DNA from: Clostridiales bacterium
Lineage (GTDB): Bacteria > Bacillota > Clostridia > Christensenellales > Aristaeellaceae
Direction of reading: 5' to 3'
Length of the DNA stretch: 64,000 nucleotides
Assembly (NCBI GenBank): GCA_016930575.1
Contig: JAFGGL010000028.1
Span: 50,053 to 114,052, forward strand
The position numbers were made by a program, and so were the translations under genes. The notes beneath the pieces are model-generated. The model made no database searches. It worked only from the letters and a program-made list of their open reading frames with translations, and was not told where the DNA came from. Of the stretch, positions 45,835 through 55,519 are shown one piece after another (within the stretch, counting starts at the first letter, position 1; every line of letters starts with the position of its first letter).

Positions 45835-48800
45835 TTACCGGGACGTTCCCTCGTTCAGCGACAGCGAATACAGCGTTACGCTGCGCACGGGAACTTCTGT
45901 GATCTCCTCCAGCGCCCTGCGGTACAGGGCGATCTGCGCCTCATACAGCGGCCAGAGCGCATCGGCGGTTTCCACGCGGTCGGTTTTATAGTCCAGCAGC
46001 GCCCATTGGCCGTCCTTCAGGTAGCACAGGTCGATCACGCCCTGCACCAGCATGCCGTCCTCCTCGGGGAGCGCGAGCACGAAGCCCCATTCGCGTTTAA
46101 CGGTTTCAGCCTGCAGCGCGTCACGTCCCCAGGCGCTTTCAAAGAACGCCGCCAGCGTTCCGGCGTCAAGCAGCCGGAACTCTTCCCCGGTAAACAGCCG
46201 CCTTTTTAAAAACCTCCGTAGCTGCTCTTCGATACTGTGCCGGAGTTCCTGCGTGTTCGAGCAATCCCGCAGCGGCGCGTAGCGCAGCAGGCACAGCGCT
46301 TTATGCGCCGCAATACCGCGCAGGACGCCCGGCTGCTCCCCGGCGGCGCCGCGCAGGAAGGCGGGCAGCGCGGGCAGGTCGGCGATCTGCCGGGGACGGG
46401 TGAGCGGCAGGGGCAGTCGCTTTTGGCGGGAGGTTTCCGCCTCGCCCGGGTCGTCGTTTTCGGGATCGACGAGGAACGGCGTTTCTGCCTGCCGGGCTTT
46501 CATCGAGCGCGCAAGCGCCGTCACGCCGACCTTGAACGGCCGCCGGCTGCGGGGGAGCGACGGCAGCAGCGGATCGGCGGCGTCTCCGGCGGCGGGCGAG
46601 GACGGCGCCAAAAGCCGCGCCTCCTCGGCGAGTTGCGCCAGCCGCTGTCGCTGGAATTCCAGCGTTTGGCGGCCGGATTGCGGTTGTAAAATCCTCATTA
46701 AATCCACGCTCTCGTCCGCCGAATTGTGGGAAACGACGCAAAATACCCCCGTTTTATGTGGAAAAGATGTGGAATGTTCGGTAAACCCGCCTTCGGCGAG
46801 CGTAAGGGAATCCGTCCGGGGATCGGTGCACAGCGTCAGCCATTCCAGCATATGCCGGGCGTTCGCGACCGCGTATGCGGACGGCGCCGACGCGGAAAAG
46901 CGCGGCACTTCCATGCACCCGGTCATCACCAGCTCGTCCCGCGCGCGCGTCATGCCAACATATAGCTTGCGGGCGTTTTCCGCCAATTCTTCGGACTGCA
47001 GCCGCAGCCCGATGGCCGACGACAGCAGCGTATCGCCCTTCACGCGGCGGACCTCGTCAATATACGGCAGCGCAACGCCGAGTTTCGGGTGCAGGGAGAG
47101 CTCGGAACCGCCGCGCCTGCCCATCGGCGTTTCCAGCCCCATCAAAAACACCACCGGAAACTCCAGTCCCTTGGACTTGTGGATCGTCATCACGCGCACC
47201 ACGTCCTCCCGCGGGCCCAGCACCGTGGGGCTGACGGATTCCCTGGCGGCGGTCACCGACACGACGGACTGCAGAAACGCGTGCAGACCGCCCGCGCCGC
47301 GCGACTGGAACTCCACGGCTTTCTCGCACAGCAGCCGGAGGTTCGCCTGCCGCAGCTTGCCGTAGGGCTGGCAGCCGTAAAAGGCGTAGAGCCCCGAGCG
47401 CGTCAGAAAGCCCCACAGGTACTCGGGCAGAGGCGTATTGCGCATCAGGAAGCGCTCGTGCCCGATCTCCCGAAGCGCATTCGCGCAGCGTCCGGCCAGC
47501 GCATCCACGCCCGCCGCCGCCTTGCGCACCGCTTCCAGGAAGCTTTCGCGCGGGCAGCGGATGCGGATGTCGGCCAGTTCCTGATCGGTCATGCCTATGG
47601 CGGGGCTGCGCAGGCAGGCCAACAGGGAAAGGTCGTCCTGTACGTTGTCCATCAGGCGCAGGTGGCACAGCACCTGCGTGATTTCGTCGGACTGCAGCCC
47701 CTCGCCGCTGCCTTCTGCGTACACGGGAATGTTCAATGCGCCAAGCGCGCGGGTGACCACCTCGTCCACGCCCTTCATCCGGGGAGCGAGGATGGCGACG
47801 TCGCGGAAACGCAGTGCGCGCATTTTATTTTCCTTGCTATCGAAGTACGGCTGCCCGACGCGCTTCTTAATCTCCCGCCCGATGGCCGCGGCCTGCACAC
47901 GGGTCTTGTCGGCGCTTGTCATCGGCGGGGTGAAAATGTGAAGCCGCACGGGCGTGTCGCCGTCCGTCTCCAGCCCGGGGTACAGCCGCGCGCGGCTGTC
48001 GTAGGCGATCTCGGTCACGTCGCTTCGCATCACCCGCTCAAACACGCGGTTGACCGCTGCGATGACCGCGCCGCGCGAGCGGTAGTTGCGGTTGAGGTCG
48101 ATGCGCCGCAGCGGGGCGCCTTCAGCGTCCGCAAAGGTTCGTTCTTTTTCCATGAACAGTGTCGGGTCGGCCTGGCGGAAACGGTAGATGCTTTGTTTGA
48201 CGTCGCCGACATAAAAGAAGCGCTGCTTTGTGTCCGCGCCGATGTCCTTGACGGCGTTTAAAAGCGCTTCCTGCACGCCGGAGATGTCCTGGTACTCGTC
48301 GACGAACACCGCGTCGTAGCGGGCGGCGACGGCGGCGCGGATCTCGGGGTGCGAGAGGATTTCAAGCGCCATGTGCTCCAGATCGTTGTAATCCAGCAGC
48401 GAACGCTGCTTTTTACGGCGTAAATACTCCGCATGCAGGGAAACGCACAGGCCGTGCAATCCCCAAAGCGCCGGTTGCATGGCGTTGAGCCGCGCGACGG
48501 CGGCCTCCGGCGACTGCGTAAGCAGCCCGCCGACTTTCCCTGCGAGGTCTTTCAGCCCGGCGCGCAAATCCTTGTATTTCAGGTTGACTTCCTTTTCCTC
48601 GTCCGACAAATTCCGGAGACGCGGCATATCAACGACATGAAACGCCTGCGCCGCCTGAACTACGGCGAGCAGCCCCCGCGAAACGGTTTCGGTCAGCTGG
48701 TCCGCGGCCCTGATATCGCCGCGTATCGCCGGAATGTATTTTTCGTGGCAGGCGGGGCGCTCCGTCAGCGCCCGCAGTTCGTCCGCGAGTTCCCGTGCGC

Positions 48801-49440
48801 CGTCCAGCAGCACCAAGCAGTCCGCCATCAACGTATCCGCCATCGCGCCCGTTTCCAGATCGCTCAAGGTATAGGTCTTTTCGGCCTGTTTTTGCAGCCA
48901 GGCAAAGGGCTCGGCGAGCGTCATCAGGAATGTATACAATTCCGTCGATACTTTAACAATCCGATTGTCCTCGAATTTCGCCGTCAGCGCTGCCGCAGCC
49001 GCGTCGCCTTCCGCCGCGCGCGTATACAGCGTGTCCATTGCCGCGTCCAGCGCTTCCTGGAAGAGGTTGGAGGACGCCGCCGTGTCCGCAATGGCCGACA
49101 GCGGGTCGACATCCGCGGCCTGGAAATACTCGCTTACCAGCTTGTGGCAAAAGCTGTGCAGCGTCGAGATCTGCGCCAGCTCCAGCCGCTCGCGCTGGCG
49201 CCTGAGCTCCGGCGACGGATCGCCCGCCATGCGCCGCTTCAGACGCTCCCGCATCTCCGCCGCCGCGGCGTTCGTATACGTCACTACCAGCATGCGGTCC
49301 ACGCTGAGGCCGTCCTCTTTGAGCATCGTGTATATTTTTTCGATCAGAACGGCCGTCTTGCCGCTGCCCGCCGCCGCGGACACCAGCAATTCCCGGTTCT
49401 TCGCATTGATCGCCGATAACTGTTCTTTAGAGAATTCCAT
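45835..49440 (-). CDS. addA: ATP-dependent helicase/nuclease subunit A
   Basis: 1201 residues, typical AddA length. UvrD-type helicase: Walker A SAAAGSGKTAVL (about 20-31), Walker B FVDEYQDIS, and VMTIHKSKGLEFPVVF late motif. The C-terminal RecB-type nuclease carries ALLDYKTDR. It processes double-strand ends for RecA with AddB. addB is not adjacent on either side, which is unusual since addB-addA are normally coupled. Confidence 0.93.
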   Translation of the reverse strand: MEFSKEQLSAINAKNRELLVSAAAGSGKTAVLIEKIYTMLKEDGLSVDRMLVVTYTNAAAAEMRERLKRRMAGDPSPELRRQRERLELAQISTLHSFCHKLVSEYFQAADVDPLSAIADTAASSNLFQEALDAAMDTLYTRAAEGDAAAAALTAKFEDNRIVKVSTELYTFLMTLAEPFAWLQKQAEKTYTLSDLETGAMADTLMADCLVLLDGARELADELRALTERPACHEKYIPAIRGDIRAADQLTETVSRGLLAVVQAAQAFHVVDMPRLRNLSDEEKEVNLKYKDLRAGLKDLAGKVGGLLTQSPEAAVARLNAMQPALWGLHGLCVSLHAEYLRRKKQRSLLDYNDLEHMALEILSHPEIRAAVAARYDAVFVDEYQDISGVQEALLNAVKDIGADTKQRFFYVGDVKQSIYRFRQADPTLFMEKERTFADAEGAPLRRIDLNRNYRSRGAVIAAVNRVFERVMRSDVTEIAYDSRARLYPGLETDGDTPVRLHIFTPPMTSADKTRVQAAAIGREIKKRVGQPYFDSKENKMRALRFRDVAILAPRMKGVDEVVTRALGALNIPVYAEGSGEGLQSDEITQVLCHLRLMDNVQDDLSLLACLRSPAIGMTDQELADIRIRCPRESFLEAVRKAAAGVDALAGRCANALREIGHERFLMRNTPLPEYLWGFLTRSGLYAFYGCQPYGKLRQANLRLLCEKAVEFQSRGAGGLHAFLQSVVSVTAARESVSPTVLGPREDVVRVMTIHKSKGLEFPVVFLMGLETPMGRRGGSELSLHPKLGVALPYIDEVRRVKGDTLLSSAIGLRLQSEELAENARKLYVGMTRARDELVMTGCMEVPRFSASAPSAYAVANARHMLEWLTLCTDPRTDSLTLAEGGFTEHSTSFPHKTGVFCVVSHNSADESVDLMRILQPQSGRQTLEFQRQRLAQLAEEARLLAPSSPAAGDAADPLLPSLPRSRRPFKVGVTALARSMKARQAETPFLVDPENDDPGEAETSRQKRLPLPLTRPRQIADLPALPAFLRGAAGEQPGVLRGIAAHKALCLLRYAPLRDCSNTQELRHSIEEQLRRFLKRRLFTGEEFRLLDAGTLAAFFESAWGRDALQAETVKREWGFVLALPEEDGMLVQGVIDLCYLKDGQWALLDYKTDRVETADALWPLYEAQIALYRRALEEITEVPVRSVTLYSLSLNEGTSR

Positions 49441-49462
49441 GGTTCCTCCGCATCAAGTATGA

Positions 49463-49592
49463 TAGGGGCTTCCGCCCCTAAGACCCCGACATGGGCTATT
49501 GCCCTTGACCCCTCATTGACCGCGCGCCGCGCGGTCAAGTGTAGGGTCCAGGGGCACTGCCCCTGGTCAGGGTTATAGGGATGAAATCCCTA
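49463..49592. repeat. Hairpin array 5 (pepT-addA gap)
   Basis: AGGGGC-ttcc-GCCCCT, GGGC-tatt-GCCC, TTGACCGCGC-gcc-GCGCGGTCAA, CCAGGGGC-act-GCCCCTGG, TAGGGAT-gaa-ATCCCTA. Same module order as arrays 1 and 2. The last module overlaps the pepT stop codon. Confidence 0.85.
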
Positions 49593-50792
49593 ACGTGCCT
49601 TTGCGACTTCGATGATAAGCTGCGTGGCTTTCGTAAGTTCCGGGACGCTGACGTACTCCATGAGGCCGTGAACGTTATGGGCGCCTGTGGGGAGGTTCGG
49701 GCAGGGCAGGCCCATATAGGTCAGGCGCGAGCCGTCGGTGCCGCCGCGGATGGGCACGACGTCCGGCTCCTCGCCGATCGCGCGGATGCCGTCCAGCGCG
49801 CGCCGGACGACCTCGGGGTGCTTGTCGAGCTCGTCGCGCATATTAAAATAGGTGTCCTTCATCGCAACGTTCACGGTGCCCTCGCCGTACCGCCCGTTTA
49901 AGAACGCGGCGGCGGCGAGCATACGCTCCTTGCGCCGTTCAAACTTCGCGCGGTCGTGGTCGCGCAGGATGTATTTCATGGTCGCCTTGATTTCCTCGCC
50001 GCTGATGGACGTCATATGGAAAAAGCCCTCGCGCTTTTCGGTATGCGACGGGGTCTCCGCAGGCGGCAGGAGAGCTGCGAACTCGGTGGCGATCAGCGCG
50101 GCGTTCTTCATGATGTTCTTGGAGGTGCCGGGGTGCACGTTCACGCCTTTGACCGTCACCTCGGCGGCGCAGGCGTTGAAGCACTCGTAATTGAGCGTAT
50201 CGGGCGGCCCGCCGTCCACGGTGTAGGCAAAGTCCGCGCCGAAGCCCTTGACATCGAAATAGTCCACGCCCTCGCCGATCTCCTCGTCCGGGGTAAAGGC
50301 GACGCAGATTCTGCCGTGTTTGATCGCCGGGTCGTCCTTCATGATCTCGCAGGCCGCCATGATCGCGGCGATGCCCGCCTTATCGTCCCCGCCCAACAGC
50401 GTGGTGCCGTCGGTGACAATCAGTTCCTGCCCGATATTCTTCTCCAGATCCGGGAACTCCTTGGTCCGCATCACGACGCCGTTGCCGATAACAAGGTCGC
50501 CGCCTTCATACAGCACGCTGCGCGCGCGCACCGGGCCGGTGGGTACGGAGGGCGATGTATCCATGTGCGCGATGAAGCCGACGGCGGGCTGGCCGTCCGC
50601 GTTCGCCGGGAAGCTCGCGTACACCACGCACTGCTCCGATACGCGCACGTCCTGCGCGCCCAGATCCTTGAGTTCCTGCTCCAGCAGCCGCGCCAGCGTC
50701 CATTGCTTGTCCGACGACGGATGCGTGCCCGAATTCTCGTCCGCGCCCGTGTCGATCGCCGCGTAGCGCAGGAACCGTTCCTTAACAGTCAT
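49590..50792 (-). CDS. pepT: Peptidase T (tripeptidase)
   Basis: 400 residues, M20 zinc peptidase releasing N-terminal residues from tripeptides. Metal ligands: GFIAHMDTSPSVP (His76, Asp78), GGDDKAGIA, and the catalytic Glu pair in FTPDEEIGEG. The frame runs 58 codons further upstream through a hairpin array and the parS site; this is non-coding because GGAAAGGACTATCTCT precedes the chosen ATG and MTVKERFLRY aligns with the family start. Confidence 0.94.
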   Translation of the reverse strand: MTVKERFLRYAAIDTGADENSGTHPSSDKQWTLARLLEQELKDLGAQDVRVSEQCVVYASFPANADGQPAVGFIAHMDTSPSVPTGPVRARSVLYEGGDLVIGNGVVMRTKEFPDLEKNIGQELIVTDGTTLLGGDDKAGIAAIMAACEIMKDDPAIKHGRICVAFTPDEEIGEGVDYFDVKGFGADFAYTVDGGPPDTLNYECFNACAAEVTVKGVNVHPGTSKNIMKNAALIATEFAALLPPAETPSHTEKREGFFHMTSISGEEIKATMKYILRDHDRAKFERRKERMLAAAAFLNGRYGEGTVNVAMKDTYFNMRDELDKHPEVVRRALDGIRAIGEEPDVVPIRGGTDGSRLTYMGLPCPNLPTGAHNVHGLMEYVSVPELTKATQLIIEVAKAR

Positions 50793-50808
50793 AGAGATAG
50801 TCCTTTCC

Positions 50809-50946
50809 GGGGCTCCGCCCCCATACCCCCGGCAAAGGGCAGTACCCTTTGCAATCCCACCACTGGCCGCGCATTGCGCGGTCAGTGAAGGGATTGTTAA
50901 GGGCCATTGGCCCTTAACTGGGGATGATAAGGGGCAAGGCCCCTTA
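50809..50946. repeat. Hairpin array 6, next to parS
   Basis: GGGGC-tcc-GCCCC, CAAAGGGC-agt-ACCCTTTG, ACTGGCCGCGC-att-GCGCGGTCAGT, TTAAGGGCC-att-GGCCCTTAA, TAAGGGGC-aag-GCCCCTTA. Ends three bases before parS site 1. Confidence 0.85.
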
Positions 50947-50949
50947 AAA

Positions 50950-50965
50950 TGTTTCACGTGAAACA
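50950..50965. other. parS site 1
   Basis: TGTTTCACGTGAAACA, a perfect 16-base match to the ParB-binding centromere site. It abuts the stop codon of the NUDIX gene. Such sites cluster around the origin in Bacillus and relatives, so this marks an origin-proximal segment. Confidence 0.95.
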
Positions 50966-51424
50966 TTATCGGGATTTCAGCAATTTAATGCAGTCCTTGA
51001 GCGGCCTGCGGACGATGGGCATGATATTGGCGGGCAGGTCGTCCAGCGCAAACCATTGCAAATCGGTGGTTTCGTCGGTCTGGGCGACGGGCGTGCCGGA
51101 GAAATCCTCGCAGAGGTAGAAATGCCCGACGAGGTAGACCTGGTCGCCGTTTGGATAGGTGTGGTAGAAGTCCTTGCCGGAATACACGCCCAGAAACTCA
51201 AGGTTCCCCGCCGTAAGGCCCGTCTCCTCATAAAGCTCGCGGCGGGCGGTTTCCTCCGGCGTTTCGCCGATCTCCAGGCAGCCGCCGTGGTCGCCCCAGC
51301 TGCCGTCGTCCCTGCGGCGCTGCAAAAGCAGCCTGCCGTCCCTGTGCACAAACACGCCCGCGCCCACCAGCAGCAGCCGGTCGTGCCCGATTTTCGCGCG
51401 TATGGATGCTATATAGTCGTTCAT
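50966..51424 (-). CDS. NUDIX hydrolase, MutT-like
   Basis: 152 residues. Complete NUDIX box GCLEIGETPEETARRELYEETG, with RDDGSWGDHGG just before it as in ADP-ribose or MutT-type subgroups. The upstream in-frame ATG codons are rejected because GGGAGGGCAGA lies before MNDYIASIRA. Specific substrate unknown. Confidence 0.84.
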   Translation of the reverse strand: MNDYIASIRAKIGHDRLLLVGAGVFVHRDGRLLLQRRRDDGSWGDHGGCLEIGETPEETARRELYEETGLTAGNLEFLGVYSGKDFYHTYPNGDQVYLVGHFYLCEDFSGTPVAQTDETTDLQWFALDDLPANIMPIVRRPLKDCIKLLKSR

Positions 51425-51479
51425 TCTGCCCTCCCGCTTATTCCTCATTCTACCACGGCAAAAAAAGGTCGGCAAGGTG

Positions 51480-51508
51480 TTGACAGCGAAACAACGATGT
51501 GATATATT
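51480..51508 (+). promoter_or_regulatory. Promoter of ABC exporter operon
   Basis: TTGACA, 17 bases, TATATT, ~53 bases before the ATG. Confidence 0.75.
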
Positions 51509-51561
51509 CGCACTCCTGCGTAAAAAGAACATAAAAGACAGATGGCAAATGTGAGGATAGC

Positions 51562-52536
51562 ATGATTGAGCTTCAGGGCATCTGCAAAACGTTCCGCGTC
51601 GCCAAGCGCAAGAGCGGGTTTCGACGCGCGGTGAAAGCGCTGGTCTCGCGCGAGATTGAGACGGTGCACGCGCTAAGCGACGTGAGTTTCACGGTGAAAG
51701 ACGGCGAAATGATCGGATACATAGGCCCCAACGGCGCGGGCAAGAGTACCACCATCAAGATCATGTGCGGCATCCTGACGCCCGATTCGGGCAACTGCGT
51801 GATCGACGGCCGCACGCCGTGGAAGGAGCGTACGGCGCACGTGCGGCACATCGGTGTGGTGTTCGGCCAGCGCAGCCAGCTGTGGTGGGACGTGCCCGTG
51901 TGCGACAGTTTCGATCTGATCCGCGACATCTACCGCGTGGAGGAAACCGCGTACAGGCAGACGCTTGAAGAACTAACGGAGCTTTTGAACCTCGCGGAAA
52001 TCCTCAAAACTCCCACACGCTCGCTTAGCCTCGGCCAGCGCATGCGCTGCGAGATCGCCGCGTCGCTGCTGCACCGCCCGAACATGCTGTTTCTGGACGA
52101 ACCGACCATCGGTCTGGACGCGGTATCCAAGATCGCCGTGCGCCAGTTCATCAAACGCCTGAACAAGGAGCAGGGCACGACGGTGATCCTGACCACGCAC
52201 GACATGCAGGACATCGAAGCGCTGACCGAGCGCATCCTGCTGATCGGCAAGGGCCGCATCCTGCTGGACGGCAGCCTGGACGAGCTCAGGCGCCGCGCCT
52301 CGGTGCAGAAAACCCTGGTGGTGGAGTATTCCGGCGCGCCGCCGGCGCTTTCGGCGGGCATGACGCTTGCCGAGAGCCGCGAGGGCCGCATGGTGATCAC
52401 GCTGAACCCCGCCGTATGCCCGGCGTCGGAGGCGATCGCGCGTATCGCCGCGCAGACGGACATCGTAGACGTATCGGTTTCGGGGATTTCTGCTGAAGAA
52501 ATGGTCGCTGCGCTGTATCAGGAGTATGAAATATGA
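51562..52536 (+). CDS. ABC-2 exporter ATPase
   Basis: 324 residues. Walker A GPNGAGKSTT, Q-loop region GVVFGQRSQLWWDVPV, signature LSLGQRMRCE (a variant of LSGGQ), Walker B MLFLDEPTIGLD, and His-switch TTHDM. The QRSQLWWDVP segment is typical of the family paired with two six-helix permeases (DUF990/ABC2_membrane_6). The substrate is unknown. It overlaps the first permease by four bases. Confidence 0.92.
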   Translation: MIELQGICKTFRVAKRKSGFRRAVKALVSREIETVHALSDVSFTVKDGEMIGYIGPNGAGKSTTIKIMCGILTPDSGNCVIDGRTPWKERTAHVRHIGVVFGQRSQLWWDVPVCDSFDLIRDIYRVEETAYRQTLEELTELLNLAEILKTPTRSLSLGQRMRCEIAASLLHRPNMLFLDEPTIGLDAVSKIAVRQFIKRLNKEQGTTVILTTHDMQDIEALTERILLIGKGRILLDGSLDELRRRASVQKTLVVEYSGAPPALSAGMTLAESREGRMVITLNPAVCPASEAIARIAAQTDIVDVSVSGISAEEMVAALYQEYEI

Positions 52537-53336
52537 AGGCGTATTTGGCGGTGTTCCGCATCCGGTTCGCGCACACCATCCAGTACCGTGCGGCGGCGCT
52601 GGCGGGCGTTGTAACGCAGTATGCCTGGGGGTTTATGGAGCTTTTGATGTTTTCGGCGTTTTACCGCGTCAATCCGGAAGCCTTTCCGATGACCTTCCAG
52701 CAGATCGTCAACTATATCTGGATTCAACAGGCGTTTTTGGCGCTGTTCATGACCTGGTTTTGGGAAAACGAAATTTTCGAAACTATCAACACAGGGGCGA
52801 TCGCCTATGAAATGGCACGGCCGCTGGATTTGTACGGGCGTTGGTTCTGCCAATCGGTAGCTACGCGCACGGCGCGGTGTCTGCTGCGCGCGCTGCCCAT
52901 ACTGCTGGTTGCGTTTATCATCCCCGGCCCGTTAAGAATGACACTGCCGCCCGATGCCGGGCAGTTTCTGCTGTTTTTACTGTCGGCGGTTCTGTCGCTG
53001 GGGGTTGTGGTGGCGTTTTCCATGCTCGTGTATATCTCCACGTTTTATACGCTGTCGGCGGTCGGCATGCGCGTGATGGCGGCCGTTGTGGTGGATTTCC
53101 TGGCGGGCGGCACGGTTCCCCTGCCGTTCTTCCCGCCGGCCATCCGCACCGTTGTGGAGCTCACGCCCTTTGCCGCCATGCAGAATATGCCGCTGCGGAT
53201 CTATTCGGGCAATATTGCGGGAACGGACGCGGCGCTTGGCATCGGGCTGCAGCTGTTCTGGCTAGCGGCGCTGGTGTTTTGCGGCTGGCGCTGGATGCAA
53301 AAAGCGCTACAAAAAGTGATTGTACAGGGAGGCTGA
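52533..53336 (+). CDS. ABC-2 permease 1
   Basis: 267 residues, about six membrane helices. 'WIQQAFLALFMTWFWENEIFETINTGAIAYEMARPLDLYGRWF' type sequence in its first half is the family pattern (segment around residues 70-110). It overlaps the ATPase stop by four bases and lies two bases before permease 2. The two probably form a heterodimeric channel. Confidence 0.88.
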   Translation: MKAYLAVFRIRFAHTIQYRAAALAGVVTQYAWGFMELLMFSAFYRVNPEAFPMTFQQIVNYIWIQQAFLALFMTWFWENEIFETINTGAIAYEMARPLDLYGRWFCQSVATRTARCLLRALPILLVAFIIPGPLRMTLPPDAGQFLLFLLSAVLSLGVVVAFSMLVYISTFYTLSAVGMRVMAAVVVDFLAGGTVPLPFFPPAIRTVVELTPFAAMQNMPLRIYSGNIAGTDAALGIGLQLFWLAALVFCGWRWMQKALQKVIVQGG

Positions 53337-53338
53337 GG

Positions 53339-54115
53339 ATGAAGCTGTACTTGAAATACCTTTCCATTCACGTCCGCAGCTCCATGCAGTATAAGGTTTC
53401 CTTTGCGCTGCTGACGCTGGGGCAGTTTATGGTGTCGTTCACGGCGCTGTTGGGGCTGTGGTTTATGATGAACCGCTTCCATACTGTGGCGGGGTTCGCG
53501 CTGCCCGAGGTGCTGATCGGGTTTTCGGTCGTGCTGACAGCGTTTTCCATCGCCGAGACCGTGGCGCGCGCGTTTGATGTGTTCCCCGTGATAATCTCCA
53601 ACGGCGAGTTTGACCGCATGATGATGCGCCCGCGCGGACTGATCTTCCAGGTGCTCGCGGCGAAGATGGAATTTAGCCGCATGGGGCGGCTGGTGCAGGC
53701 GGCGGCGATGCTGGCATACGCCATCCCCGCCAGCGGCATCGTATGGACGCCGGACAAGATCCTCACCCTCGTGCTGATGATCGTCTGCGGCGCGGTGGTG
53801 TTCGGCTGCCTGTTTTTGATTTACGCCGCGATCACGTTTTTCACCATCGAAGGGCTGGAGTTTATGAACGTACTCACCGACGGCGGGCGCGAGTTTGGCC
53901 GATACCCCTTTGCCATCTACGGCAGGGAAGTGCTTAAATTCCTCACCTACGTCGTCCCGCTTGCGCTGTTCCAGTACTATCCGTTGTTATACCTTATCGG
54001 CCGCGAAACCGGTAAATTCTATATGTTCCTGCCGCTTGTGAGTTTGCTGTTTGTGTTTCCGGCTTATGGGTTTTGGCGTATCGGGCTGCGGAATTATAAA
54101 TCGACCGGATCGTAG
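53339..54115 (+). CDS. ABC-2 permease 2
   Basis: 258 residues with six membrane helices; ISNGEFDRMMMRPRGLIFQV is the counterpart of the ARPLDLYGR region in permease 1. CAGGGAGGCTGAGG precedes the ATG. An alternative reading opening at 52841 in this frame is an overlap artefact, since permease 1 is coded there. Confidence 0.88.
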   Translation: MKLYLKYLSIHVRSSMQYKVSFALLTLGQFMVSFTALLGLWFMMNRFHTVAGFALPEVLIGFSVVLTAFSIAETVARAFDVFPVIISNGEFDRMMMRPRGLIFQVLAAKMEFSRMGRLVQAAAMLAYAIPASGIVWTPDKILTLVLMIVCGAVVFGCLFLIYAAITFFTIEGLEFMNVLTDGGREFGRYPFAIYGREVLKFLTYVVPLALFQYYPLLYLIGRETGKFYMFLPLVSLLFVFPAYGFWRIGLRNYKSTGS

Positions 54116-54118
54116 AAA

Positions 54119-54134
54119 TGTTTCACGTGAAACA
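54119..54134. other. parS site 2
   Basis: A second perfect TGTTTCACGTGAAACA, four bases after the permease stop and 3.2 kb from site 1. Two exact copies in one window are very unlikely by chance. Confidence 0.95.
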
Positions 54135-54164
54135 TTCTTGTAGCTACGCGCCACAAATCCCAAG

Positions 54165-54262
54165 AAAAGGGCAAGACCCTTTTCAAACAATTTTTTACCC
54201 GCGCATTGCGCGGGTAAGGTGATTTTCTCTTGCTTACTTCTCTTTTTTCAAAAGAGAAGTAA
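54165..54262 (-). terminator. Double-hairpin 3' element of the secreted-protein gene
   Basis: On the minus strand: TTACTTCTCTTTT...AAAAGAGAAGTAA (54234-54262), linker AGCAAGAGAAAATCACC, then TTACCCGCGC-aat-GCGCGGGTAA (54195-54217) and an AAAAGGG/CCCTTTT module (54165-54184). It belongs both to the 3'-element family and, by its CGCG core, to the hairpin arrays. Confidence 0.75.
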
Positions 54263-54283
54263 CCGTAGCACTCCCCGAGCGCC

Positions 54284-55384
54284 TTATTTACCCAGCTTTG
54301 CGTTTCTCCATTGATCCAGAAAATTCCAGGTATCCGCGCCCAAAGGAACGGCATTATGGCATAACAGGTCGATTTGATGCCACAAACGCGGTTCGCCGGT
54401 CAAATCCCTTCCGCCTGAAGCGCCGCCGGCGGCCAGACCGACCACAGAATCGCTGTACCCCTTATACACATCATTCCCCGCTTTTTCATAAAGGTAATAC
54501 GCGTTATAGCCGGCCAGCAAGTATTTTACCGCCGCCATTTCTTCGCAGCTGTAGTCGATATCGCCCGAAAGCGACATGAAATTACCATACGCGATACCCA
54601 TAACCTCGGACGGCAGCGCGGCCAGGATCAAATTACCCAAATCATTATCGCCTAAATTATTGGCCGACGCTTCGTCTATATTCAGATTTACCAACCCGCA
54701 CTCCGGGAACACCAGCGCCGTGATATCTGCTTCACCCGGTTTATACACCACGGGCAATATCACGCGAAGCCCGTTTTCCGCGAAAAAGGCTTCGATATTC
54801 TCCCCGCCGTTTTCCTTAAACCAAGCAAGCATTCCGTTAAAGCATTGCATCATCCGCTCGCTGAAAAACGGCAGCCATAGTTTCTGCCCGTTTTCCAATT
54901 CATATACGGTTAAGCCCTCGCCGGATAGAACGTTTTCCCGCAGGATACCGAGACCGGACAAAGTATACGTCTCGCCGTTTTCGCGCTTACCGGTAAAATT
55001 ATCAAACGCGTACAGCCAAACCGCCCTGTCCCTCAAGACGTTCTCGCCGGCATAGCCCGTATCGATCAATTCCTGGTAATATTTACCATATAGCGTATTT
55101 TCATATTCGGTTTTCGCTCGCGCAATCAACGAAGCAGGCAAAACGTCTTTCGAATCGGGATCGCTGATCACAGCCGTCAATAACGCACGTTCTACCGCGC
55201 TTAAGGGCTGATAGGATTCCCCCGTTACCAAATCAACCGCCAGTTCCTCCGCTTCCGGCTGCGTTTGCGCATCGCCTGCCTGCGCCGCCGCGGTGCCAAA
55301 AACCAAACCGGCGGCCACGGCCACGGCTAGTAATCTTCTGCTCAACGAATACAGGACATCTTTTTTGGAGTGTTTTTTTTGCAT
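54284..55384 (-). CDS. Secreted protein, unknown function
   Basis: 366 residues with a signal peptide (VAVAAGLVFGTAAAQAG, cleavage near residue 36). The mature protein has no motif I recognise; it is acidic, with a repeated 'AGYNAYYLYEKAG' like helical section near the C-terminus and no anchor. Ribosome binding site GAAAGGAGAAAAACT. It is divergent from glgP and convergent with the ABC operon. Confidence 0.7.
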   Translation of the reverse strand: MQKKHSKKDVLYSLSRRLLAVAVAAGLVFGTAAAQAGDAQTQPEAEELAVDLVTGESYQPLSAVERALLTAVISDPDSKDVLPASLIARAKTEYENTLYGKYYQELIDTGYAGENVLRDRAVWLYAFDNFTGKRENGETYTLSGLGILRENVLSGEGLTVYELENGQKLWLPFFSERMMQCFNGMLAWFKENGGENIEAFFAENGLRVILPVVYKPGEADITALVFPECGLVNLNIDEASANNLGDNDLGNLILAALPSEVMGIAYGNFMSLSGDIDYSCEEMAAVKYLLAGYNAYYLYEKAGNDVYKGYSDSVVGLAAGGASGGRDLTGEPRLWHQIDLLCHNAVPLGADTWNFLDQWRNAKLGK

Positions 55385-55519
55385 AGTTTTTCTCCTTTCG
55401 ATTGTTGTGCATAGGGCAGAGAATGCGTATGACGCTTGTTCTTGCAGATAGTATAGCGTGACAAAGAGTGATTTTCAACGCTTCATGTGAAACAAACCGG
55501 TAAAGTTCTTGTTAATCCC

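Noticed and set aside
55479..55494. Third parS-like site
   Set aside because: CGCTTCATGTGAAACA has three mismatches, including the central CG, so I do not call it a parS.
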